Under the pieces are notes generated by a model that had not been told where the DNA came from, searched no databases, and saw only the letters and a program-made list of their open reading frames with translations. A stretch of 42,260 bases of DNA. Source: Streptomyces sp. IMTB 2501 (GTDB lineage: Bacteria; Actinomycetota; Actinomycetes; Streptomycetales; Streptomycetaceae). Positions within the stretch are counted from its first letter, which is position 1; each line of letters begins with the position of its first letter. The DNA lies in NCBI RefSeq assembly GCF_001953885.1, contig NZ_MQUS01000006.1, positions 334,218-376,477 of the forward strand, written 5' to 3'. Shown in pieces: positions 11,365 through 18,589 of the stretch. The position numbers and the translations under genes are program-made.

Positions 11365-12237
11365 TCAGTTCAGGTAGTCCTCAAGCCGGCCCACCGTCAG
11401 CCCCCGCTGCTGCACCCTCCGCAGCACCAGGGTCGTGCGCTCCCGCAAGGGCACTCCCGTCGTCTCGTCCGGGCCGACCAGGATGATGTCGCCGGGGCGC
11501 AGGTGGGGTTTGCCGCGGGTGTAGACGACGTCGGTCGGGGTCATCGCGGCGCGCCACAGGACGACCGTCGAGATGCCGCAGTCGGCCGCCGCACGCAGGG
11601 TGGTGGTGTCGTACGAGGCGTACGGCGGACGGAAGAGGCGGGCGCGTACGCCGAGACGGGATCTGAGCCTGCTCTGCTGGCCGCAGATCTCGGCGCGCTG
11701 TGCGGCGTACGGCAGTCCGGCCAGCGTGCGGTGGTCGAGGGTGTGGTTCTGGATGCCGGCGCCCAGCTGATGCAGGCGGGCGAAGTGGCCGTAGCCGGGG
11801 CCCATGGCGCTGTCGGTGAGGAACATGCTGACCGGCAGCCGGAGTTCGCGGACCATGTCGACGAACCGGGGGTCCTTCTCGGCGCCGTCGTCGTAGGTGA
11901 GGAAGACGACCCGGTCGCGGGTGGGGACGTGGTCGACGACGCGGGGCAGGGCGCGGCCGCCGGTCTGCGGGGCGAGGGCCAGGGCGCGGGCGGCGGGGCG
12001 CGGCGGGCGGGCGAGGGGCTCGGCCAGGCCCCAGCGGCGGTAGCTCTGGTCGGGGGTGGGGCCGTGCGGGTGTACGCCCTCGGCGGCCTTCTTGCCGAGG
12101 CGTTCGATGGGGTCGACGGACTGGGCGCAGCCGGCGAGGAGGAGGGCCGAGGCGAGGAGCGCGCCCAGGGACCGGTACGGGCGCCGCCCGCGGCCGGTCC
12201 TCGCGCGCTCCGTCCGCGGGCTCCTCCCCGGCCTCAC
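11365..12237 (-). CDS. polysaccharide deacetylase-like lipoprotein, probably impaired
   Basis: A 290-residue NodB-fold protein with a lipoprotein signal (lipobox LLAGC, Cys37). Motif 1 (VVFLTYDDG, Asp117/Asp118), motif 2 (NHTLDH) and motif 3 (RLFRPPYASYD) are present. At motif 5, where the neighbouring paralogue has DIVLTHF, this copy reads DIILVGPDE, so the conserved Leu-His pair is lost, and motif 4 is poor. Family members remove acetyl groups from peptidoglycan or other sugar polymers outside the membrane; this copy may bind without catalysis. Its GTG overlaps the TGA of the paralogue upstream by 4 bases (GTGA), so the two are translationally coupled. Confidence 0.88.
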   Translation of the reverse strand: MRPGRSPRTERARTGRGRRPYRSLGALLASALLLAGCAQSVDPIERLGKKAAEGVHPHGPTPDQSYRRWGLAEPLARPPRPAARALALAPQTGGRALPRVVDHVPTRDRVVFLTYDDGAEKDPRFVDMVRELRLPVSMFLTDSAMGPGYGHFARLHQLGAGIQNHTLDHRTLAGLPYAAQRAEICGQQSRLRSRLGVRARLFRPPYASYDTTTLRAAADCGISTVVLWRAAMTPTDVVYTRGKPHLRPGDIILVGPDETTGVPLRERTTLVLRRVQQRGLTVGRLEDYLN

Positions 12238-13178
12238 AGGTAGTCCTCCAGGCGGGCCACGGCGTAGCCCTCACGCGTGATCTTGTTCAGGAAGCGGCGC
12301 ATGTCGTCGACCATCGTGCCGTTCCATTCGGAGCGGCCGCGGAAGTGGGTGAGGACGATGTCGCCGCGGCGCATCTTCTGGTCGTCCTCGCGGTACTCCC
12401 AGTGGTCGACGAAGACCTCGTCGTTCCAGATCGGCGCGTACTTGATGCCGCAGGACTTGGCGGCACGCAGGGTGTCCTGGTTGTAGTTGCCGTAGGGCGG
12501 GCGGAAGACCGTCGGGCGCTTGCCGAACTGCTTCTCCATGATGTCCTGCATGTCGCAGATCTCGGTCTTCTGCCCCTCGTAGGACAGGCCCGGCAGGTAG
12601 GGGTGGTGCAGGGTGTGGTTGTCGAGGGTGTGGCCCTGGGACTGCATCTTGCGGAAGTACCCGTAGTCGTCCTCGATCAGGTAGTTGCTGAGGAAGGCGG
12701 TGTACGGGATCTTCAGGTCCTGCATCATCCGCAGGAACCTGGGGTCCTTCTCCGAGCCGTCGTCGATCGTGAGGAAGACGATCTTCTGCTTGGTGGGGAT
12801 CGTGGTGAAGACCGGGGGCAGGTCCCAGTCCTCCTGGTGGGCCACCTCGAAGCCGGTCCGGGCGGTGATGTCCGGCTTCTTCACGGGCGGCGCCGGGGGC
12901 GTCAGCGGCACCCGGTCCAGCCCCCAGCGCCGGGCGGCGGCGACCAGCCGGGCTTGCTCGGCGGTCTGGCGGACCCGGGGGCTCGGCGGCTGCCCGGGGC
13001 CACCCCGGCCGGGCACGGGGCGGGTCCCGGAGGGGCCCGCGCAGCCGGAGAGGAGGGCGGCGGAGGCCAGCGCGACGGCTCCGCAGCCCCTTACCAGACG
13101 CCCGAGACGCGACCGCCTCCGACACCCGTTACGGCACGATCTTTTAGCGTTTTCATCGTTTTGTACGACCGCTCGCAT
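12234..13178 (-). CDS. polysaccharide deacetylase family lipoprotein
   Basis: A 314-residue NodB-fold protein. The lipoprotein signal ends at Cys46 (ALLSGC) after an Arg-rich N-region (RSRLGRLVR). The catalytic motifs are complete: VFLTIDDG (Asp139/Asp140), NHTLHH, VFRPPYGNYNQDTLRA and DIVLTHF. The start is ATG 13178, after GGGAGG 10 bases upstream. It is the first gene of a two-gene operon with a paralogue and is divergent from the methyltransferase gene. Likely role: deacetylation of cell-wall or extracellular polysaccharide at the outer face of the membrane; the substrate is unknown. Confidence 0.9.
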   Translation of the reverse strand: MRAVVQNDENAKRSCRNGCRRRSRLGRLVRGCGAVALASAALLSGCAGPSGTRPVPGRGGPGQPPSPRVRQTAEQARLVAAARRWGLDRVPLTPPAPPVKKPDITARTGFEVAHQEDWDLPPVFTTIPTKQKIVFLTIDDGSEKDPRFLRMMQDLKIPYTAFLSNYLIEDDYGYFRKMQSQGHTLDNHTLHHPYLPGLSYEGQKTEICDMQDIMEKQFGKRPTVFRPPYGNYNQDTLRAAKSCGIKYAPIWNDEVFVDHWEYREDDQKMRRGDIVLTHFRGRSEWNGTMVDDMRRFLNKITREGYAVARLEDYL

Positions 13179-13269
13179 GGTGCCGGATCCTCCCAGCCCG
13201 GGGCCCGGCCCCTGGGCCGACACCGCCGCCGGAAGGCGCACGATCCACCGACTGGCCCACAATGACCCG

Positions 13270-14430
13270 GTGAACGACCTCGCTCTGCTCCTCACCCCCG
13301 AAGGCCGTGCCCTCCTCGACGAGGTCCGCGACACCGCCCCGGCGGACGAACTCGCCGTCGCCACCCGGCTGCGCCGTGACCACCCCGCCGAGCTGGTGTC
13401 GGCCGCGCTCGGCCAGGCCCGGCTGCGGCAGCGGGCGGCGGCGAAGTTCACCGCCGCGGACGCGGGGCGGATGTTCTTCACGCCGAACGGGGTCGAGCAG
13501 TCGACCCGGACCAGCGTGGCGAGCTACCGCGCGGAGCGGTTCAAGGGCCTCGGTGTGACCTCCGTGGCCGACCTGTGCTGCGGGATCGGCGGGGACGCGA
13601 TCGCGCTCGGCCGGGCCGGGATCCGGGTGCTCGCCGTGGACCGGGATCCGCTGACGGCGGCCGTGGCGCGGGCGAACGCCGAGGCGCTGGGGCTGGGCGA
13701 GCTGATCGAGGTGCGGGAGGCGGACGTCACGGAGGTGGACACGGGCGGGTACGACGCCGTGTTCGTCGACCCCGCCCGGCGCGGCGGACGCGGCAGGATC
13801 TTCGACCCGGAGGCCTGTTCCCCGCCGCTCTCCTGGGCGATCGAGGCCGCCCGCGGGGCACCGCACGCGGCGCTGAAGGTGGCGCCCGGCATTCCGCACG
13901 AGGCCGTGCCCGCCGACGCCGAGGCCGAGTGGATCTCGGACGGCGGGGACGTGAAGGAGGCGGTGCTGTGGTTCGGGACCGGGGCGGGCCCCGTACGCGC
14001 CACGCTGCTGCCCGGGCCGCGCACGCTCCTCGGCAAGCGGCTGCCCGATCCCACGGTCCGGCCCGTGGGGCGGTATCTGTACGAGCCCGACGGCGCCGTC
14101 ATCCGCGCCCATCTGGTCGCCGAGGTGGCCGAGGAGGTCGGCGGCGGGCTGGTCGACGCGACCATCGCGTACGTCACCGCCGACGAGCTGCGGCCCACCC
14201 GGTATGCCTCGGCCTACGAGATCACCGACCAACTCCCCTTCAACGTCAAGAAGTTGAAAGCCCTGCTGCGGGAGCGCGAGGTCGGCACGCTGACCGTGAA
14301 GAAGCGTGGGTCGGCCGTCGAGCCGGAGGAACTGCGGAAGAAGGTCAAGCCGCAGGGGCCGAACGCGGCGACCGTGTTCCTCACCCGGGTCGCCGGGGCG
14401 CCGACGATGCTCGTGGGGCGGCCCGCCTAG
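13270..14430 (+). CDS. SAM-dependent methyltransferase with THUMP-like C-terminus
   Basis: A 386-residue class I methyltransferase. Motif I is SVADLCCGIGGDAIALG near residue 100 and motif IV is VFVDPARRGGRGRIF near residue 165; the DPARR form is typical of RNA methyltransferase relatives. The last 100 residues (YASAYEITDQLPFNVKKLKA, LREREVGTLTVKKRG) resemble the THUMP-like domain found with these enzymes, which suggests an RNA substrate. GTG 13270 has no Shine-Dalgarno, but CACAAT lies exactly 6 bases before it, so it may be leaderless. Its stop shares the palindrome CTAG with the stop of the converging sigma gene. Confidence 0.85.
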   Translation: MNDLALLLTPEGRALLDEVRDTAPADELAVATRLRRDHPAELVSAALGQARLRQRAAAKFTAADAGRMFFTPNGVEQSTRTSVASYRAERFKGLGVTSVADLCCGIGGDAIALGRAGIRVLAVDRDPLTAAVARANAEALGLGELIEVREADVTEVDTGGYDAVFVDPARRGGRGRIFDPEACSPPLSWAIEAARGAPHAALKVAPGIPHEAVPADAEAEWISDGGDVKEAVLWFGTGAGPVRATLLPGPRTLLGKRLPDPTVRPVGRYLYEPDGAVIRAHLVAEVAEEVGGGLVDATIAYVTADELRPTRYASAYEITDQLPFNVKKLKALLREREVGTLTVKKRGSAVEPEELRKKVKPQGPNAATVFLTRVAGAPTMLVGRPA

Positions 14431-15767
14431 GGCCTGTCCGGTGTCTCCGCCGCCCGGCGCAGCAGCAGTTCCCGCTCCTTCTCGTTGCGTGCCAGGCCGG
14501 CCGCTCGCTCGAACTCCGCCCGCGCCTCCGTCGTACGCCCGAGCCGGGCCAGCAGGTCGGCGCGGACGCTGGGCAGCAGGTGGTAGTCGCGCAGGGCTGG
14601 TTCGGCGGCCAGGGCGTCCACCAGTTCGAGGCCCTTGGCCGGGCCGTCGGCCATCGCCACGGCGACCGCGCGGTTCAGCTCGACCACCGGGGACGGGGCA
14701 CGGGCGGCCAGCAGGCCGTACAGGGTGGCGATGGCGCGCCAGTCGGTCTCCTCGTAGGCGTGGGCGTGCGCGTGGCACGCGGCGATGGCCGCCTGGAGGG
14801 CGTACGGGCCCGGGGCGCCGGTCGCCGTGGCGCCGGCGCGGTCGAGGGCGCGGATGCCGCGGGCGATCAGCATGCGGTTCCAGCGGCGGCGGTTCTGGTC
14901 CTTGAGGAGGACGGGCGCGCCGTCGGGGCCGGTGCGGGCGGCCGTGCGGGACGCCTGGAACTCCAGCAGTGAGGTCAGACCGTGCACCTCCGGTTCCTTG
15001 GGCATCAGCGCGGACAGGACTCGGGCCAGGCGCAGCGCGTCCTCGCACAGGCCGGGGCGCAGCAGGTCGTCGCCGGTGGTCGCCGCGTACCCCTCGTTGA
15101 AGATCAGGTAGATGACGTCGAGGACGGAGCCGAGGCGGGCCTCGCGGTCGGGGCCGTAGGGCACCTCGAAGGCGACGTTCTGCTTCGCCAGGGTGCGTTT
15201 GGCGCGGACGACGCGCTGGGCGATCGTCGGCTCCGGGACGAGATACGCGCGGGCGATCTCGGCCGTGGTCAGACCGCCGAGCAGGCGCAGGGTGAGCGCG
15301 GTGCGGGCCTCGGCGGACAGCACCGGGTGGCAGGTGGTGAAGACGAGCCGGAGCAGGTCGTCGTCGATGTCGTCCGGGTCGGCGGGCGCGTCGTACGAGG
15401 GCGGGGCCGTCTCCAGGTCCCGGCCGATCTCGGCGAGCTTGCGGGCGTAGGTCTCGCGGCGCCGGATCAGGTCGACGGCTCGGTGCCGGGCGGTGGCCAT
15501 GAGCCAGGCGCCGGGATTGTCGGGCACGCCGTCGCGGGGCCACCGCTCCAGGGCGGCGACCAGCGCGTCCTGGGCCAGTTCCTCGGCGATGCCGAGGTCC
15601 CGGACGATCCGGGCGACACCGGCGACGACCCGGGGCGACTCCAGGCGGAAGACGGTCTCGATGGCGTGCGCCGCGGCAGAGCCGGGGATGCCGGGCCGCG
15701 CTGGGGTGGGCTGTGGTTCCACAGCCCACCATGCAACACCCCCGGCGGCCACGGGGCCAGCGCGCAC
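14427..15767 (-). CDS. ECF42 sigma factor with C-terminal TPR-like extension
   Basis: A 446-residue sigma factor, far longer than ordinary ECFs. Region 2 is near residues 40-105 (LGIAEELAQDALVAALERWP, DNPGAWLMATARHRAVDLIR) and region 4 near 150-200 (TTAEIARAYLVPEPTIAQRV). A long helical extension follows (PYGPDREARLGSVLDVIYLI, FNEGYAATTGDDL, NRAVAVAMADGPAKGLELVD), known in the ECF42 group, where it replaces an anti-sigma factor in control. It directly follows a DGPF-family gene (the upstream TGA abuts its GTG), the standard partner of ECF42. The start at 15767 after GAGGG is plausible; a GTG 15 codons downstream is an alternative. Confidence 0.92.
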   Translation of the reverse strand: MRAGPVAAGGVAWWAVEPQPTPARPGIPGSAAAHAIETVFRLESPRVVAGVARIVRDLGIAEELAQDALVAALERWPRDGVPDNPGAWLMATARHRAVDLIRRRETYARKLAEIGRDLETAPPSYDAPADPDDIDDDLLRLVFTTCHPVLSAEARTALTLRLLGGLTTAEIARAYLVPEPTIAQRVVRAKRTLAKQNVAFEVPYGPDREARLGSVLDVIYLIFNEGYAATTGDDLLRPGLCEDALRLARVLSALMPKEPEVHGLTSLLEFQASRTAARTGPDGAPVLLKDQNRRRWNRMLIARGIRALDRAGATATGAPGPYALQAAIAACHAHAHAYEETDWRAIATLYGLLAARAPSPVVELNRAVAVAMADGPAKGLELVDALAAEPALRDYHLLPSVRADLLARLGRTTEARAEFERAAGLARNEKERELLLRRAAETPDRP

Positions 15768-16124
15768 TCAGCCCTCGGCGATCTCCCGTACCTCGCAGCT
15801 CACGGTCCAGTAGTCCTCGTGGACCTGGAGGAACCGCTTGGCCCACTCCAGCGCCTCGGCCCTGTCCTTGCACTGCATGATCGCGTAGCCGCCGATGACC
15901 TCCTTGGACTCGGTGAAGGGCCCGTCGGTGACGGAGATCCTGCCGCCCTGCCAGCGCACCGTGGTGCCCTGCGCGGACGGTGTCAGCCCGGCGGTGTCGA
16001 GCATGACGCCCGCCTTGGTGACCTCCTCGATCAGCCGGCCCATCCGCTGCATCAGCTCCTCGCTGGGCCCCTCGGCGGGGGCGGAGGACTCGTCGATGTG
16101 CACGATCGACAGATACCGGGGCAT
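15768..16124 (-). CDS. DGPF/YCII-related domain protein
   Basis: A 118-residue protein with a ferredoxin-like alpha/beta fold (MPRYLSIVHIDE, KAGVMLDTAGLTP) and the signature TDGPFTESKEVIGGYAI, DGPF at residues 67-70. The start is ATG 16124 after AAGGAG. It lies immediately upstream of the ECF42 sigma gene. ECF42 sigmas typically switch on neighbouring DGPF genes, so the pair probably forms a self-contained regulon. The biochemical role of DGPF proteins is not known. Confidence 0.92.
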   Translation of the reverse strand: MPRYLSIVHIDESSAPAEGPSEELMQRMGRLIEEVTKAGVMLDTAGLTPSAQGTTVRWQGGRISVTDGPFTESKEVIGGYAIMQCKDRAEALEWAKRFLQVHEDYWTVSCEVREIAEG

Positions 16125-16304
16125 GGTGACTCCTTCGGTGGGGGCGGCGGGGCCGTTCCCCGGCCGCTCACCCCATGCGTCGAACGGCAGACACCGGGAT
16201 CGACACCCTCGCGAGAAATTTCCCGCGGATTTTTCCCGGCCGGCTCCGGCCCGGCTCCGGATGGCTCCGGTCAGCGCAGGGACACCCACAGCTCAGGGAA
16301 ATTC

Positions 16305-17332
16305 TCATCCCAGCGCCTGTGCGATGCCGTAGTACGCCGGTTTCGGCCGGTAGTTCTCGTCGTACGGGGTCGCCGCCCCGTAGCCCGGGAAGGTGCCCGG
16401 CACCCAGGAGTCGGCGTCGGTGAAGCCCCACATGGTGACGTTCACACAGCGGGCGACCGCCGTGCAGGCGGCCACGACGGACTTGAAGTCGGCTTGCTGC
16501 TGGGCGAGTTTCGCGCTGTCGGCGGGCAGCTGCATGCGGACGTCCAACTCGGTGATCGCCACGTCCACGCCGAGGTCGGCGAAGCGCTGGATGTTCTGCC
16601 GGAGCGTGCTCGGCACCTGGCCGAGGATCAGATGCCCCTGCAGGCCGACGCCGCCGATCGGGACACCCTGCGCCTTGAGGGACCTGACCAGGTTGTACAG
16701 GGCGTCGGACTTCGCGTTCACGCCCTCGACGTTGTAGTCGTCGATGTACAACCTCGCGTTCGGGTCGGCCGCGTGGGCCCAGGTCAGGGCGCTGGCGACA
16801 TAGCCGGAGCCGAGGCCCTTGTACCAGAGCGTCGAGCGGTAGCTGCCGTCGTCGTTGAAGGGTTCGTTGACCACGTCCCAGGCGGCGATCCTGCCCTTGT
16901 AGCGGCCGACCTCGGTACTGATGTGGTTCCGGAGCAGGCTGCTCAACTGGGCGGACGTCCAGCTGCCGTTCGTCAGCCTGCCGGGGTTCTGGCTGTACCA
17001 GACCAGCGTGTGGCCGCGCACCTGCTGGTGGTGGGCCTGGGCGAAGGCCACGATCCGGGCGGCCTCGGTCCAGTCGAAGCTGCCCCGGGCCGGCTCGACG
17101 GTCCCCCACTTCATGGCGTTGCCGGGGGTCAGCGGGCTGAACTGGGCTCCGGCGATGTCGCCGTAGGTTCCGGTGAGCCTGGGCCGGTGACGGCGGTGCC
17201 GATGAGCTTGCCCTTCGCCGCCGCGAGGTCGCGCAGCGGGGTGTCGGCGGCATGCGCCGCGGGCGCCGTGAACAGGAGCGCGGCGCCGGTCACGAGCGAA
17301 GCGAGGGATGAGCCGGTTCTCAGAGATCTCAT
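16305..17332 (-). pseudogene. GH10 endo-1,4-beta-xylanase, frameshifted
   Basis: From ATG 17332 (GGAGGG 12 bases before it) the reading frame gives a signal peptide (SLASLVTGAALLFTAPAAHA) and the mature start DTPLRDLAAAKGKLIGTAVT. It then slips after GTC ACC GGC near 17178-17185 and ends soon after. Restoring one base gives the family sequence RLTGTYGDIAGAQFSPLTPG, followed by an intact GH10 catalytic domain to 16305. This includes AAWDVVNEPFNDDGS (acid/base Glu) and VAITELDVRM (nucleophile Glu). Repaired length is 342 residues with no carbohydrate-binding module. It would be a secreted xylan hydrolase. The LacI gene lies upstream and a palindrome before the start is a likely operator. The missing base may be a real mutation or a sequencing error. 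Confidence 0.9.
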
Positions 17333-17343
17333 GCGGGTGCCCT

Positions 17344-17356
17344 CCGAAAGTTTCGG
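17344..17356. promoter_or_regulatory. palindromic operator of the xylanase gene
   Basis: CCGAAAGTTTCGG, a perfect palindrome with a 1-base centre, 12 bases upstream of the xylanase ATG and just after the LacI gene. It fits the CGAAA-N-TTTCG type of element reported before actinomycete xylanase genes and the half-site style of LacI repressors. Confidence 0.75.
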
Positions 17357-17415
17357 TTGTTTGACCGACTGGCTTCGGAGCAGTGTGGGGCGGTCCTCGG
17401 CGCCCGTCAATACAG

Positions 17416-18453
17416 CTACCGCTGAAGCACCGGGGGCACGCCCGTGCTCGACCGCACCACCAGGCTGGTCGCCAGCTCCACCCGGGTGGCCGCCCGCTCC
17501 TCCCGCTCGCTCCCCAGCTCCAGCACCAGCCGGGCCGCCGCCTCGGCCATCTCGGTCAGCGGCTGCCGTACGGTCGTCAGCAGCGGGCCGACCCAGCGGG
17601 CCACCGGCAGATCGTCGAAGCCGACCACACTGAGGTCCTCCGGGATGCGCAGGCCCAGCTCGCGGGCGGCTTCGTAGAGCCCGAGCGCCTGCAGGTCGTT
17701 GCCCGCGAAGACGGCCGTCGGCCGGCCGGGGCGGCCGAGCAGCTCCAGGCCCAGGCGGTAGCCGGAGTCGTGGTGGAAGTCGCCGGCGGCGACGAGCGAG
17801 GGGTCGGCGGGCAGGCCGGCCGTCTCCAGCGCGGCGCGGTAACCGTCGATCCGGGCCCGGCTGCACATCATCCGGGACGGGCCGCTGATCGCGCCGATCC
17901 GGGTGTGGCCGAGTTCCAGCAGATGACGGGTGGCGGCGAGTCCGCCCTGCCAGTTGGTGGCGCCGATGGACGGCACGTCCGGGCCCGGGTCGCCGGCCGG
18001 GTCCATCACCACGAACGGGACGGAGCGGCTGGTCAGCAGCGCCCGCTGGGACTCGTCGAGCCCGGACAGCACCAGCACCACGCCGTGCGGGCGGCGCGCG
18101 GCCACCTGGTCGGCCCAGGTCCGGCCCGGGGTGAGCCGGCCGGCCGACTCGGACAGTACGACGCTCAGCCCGGCCGCCCGCGCCACGTTCTCCACGCCCC
18201 GGATGACCTCCAGCGCCCAGGCGCTCTCCAGCTCGTGGAAGACCAGGTCGATCAGCGGCGAGCGGGACGTCTCGGCGCGCCGGCGCCGGTAGCCGTGGGT
18301 GCGCAGCAGCTCCTCGACGCGGGTACGGGTCGCCGGGGCGACATCGGCACGGCCGTTGAGGACCTTCGAAACAGTCGGAGCCGACACCCCGGCCTCACGG
18401 GCGATCTCGGCGAGGGTCGCCGTCTGCGTCTCTGCGGGCTTCGAAGGCTTCAT
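17416..18453 (-). CDS. LacI family repressor of the xylan locus
   Basis: A 345-residue LacI-type regulator. The helix-turn-helix and hinge helix are residues 12-62 (TLAEIAREAGVSAPTVSKVL). A sugar-binding-protein-like domain follows (LIDLVFHELESAWALEVIRG, PSIGATNWQGGLAATRHLLE, VVGFDDLPVARWVGPLLTTV). The start at ATG 18453 is taken from the usual distance to the helix-turn-helix; no good ribosome site is seen. It lies between a xylanase (same strand) and a GH3 glycosidase (divergent), with palindromes before each, so it most likely represses both and its own gene until a xylo-oligosaccharide binds. Confidence 0.92.
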   Translation of the reverse strand: MKPSKPAETQTATLAEIAREAGVSAPTVSKVLNGRADVAPATRTRVEELLRTHGYRRRRAETSRSPLIDLVFHELESAWALEVIRGVENVARAAGLSVVLSESAGRLTPGRTWADQVAARRPHGVVLVLSGLDESQRALLTSRSVPFVVMDPAGDPGPDVPSIGATNWQGGLAATRHLLELGHTRIGAISGPSRMMCSRARIDGYRAALETAGLPADPSLVAAGDFHHDSGYRLGLELLGRPGRPTAVFAGNDLQALGLYEAARELGLRIPEDLSVVGFDDLPVARWVGPLLTTVRQPLTEMAEAAARLVLELGSEREERAATRVELATSLVVRSSTGVPPVLQR

Positions 18454-18513
18454 GCGGGCGATCGTATCCCCGCCGCACCCCTTGACGAAGGCCCCCATGC
18501 GCCATAGGTTCCC

Positions 18514-18545
18514 CGGAACATTCGAGATACAGGCCGAAACATTCG
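18514..18545. promoter_or_regulatory. paired operator half-palindromes before the GH3 gene
   Basis: CGGAACATTCG (18514-18524) and CGAAACATTCG (18535-18545) are 21 bases apart, two helical turns, and resemble the palindrome before the xylanase. They lie between the LacI gene and the GH3 gene and are probable LacI sites. Confidence 0.6.
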
Positions 18546-18589
18546 CGAGCAGAGTCAGGCAGACCCCAGCAGAGCCGGACGGGAGTTCC

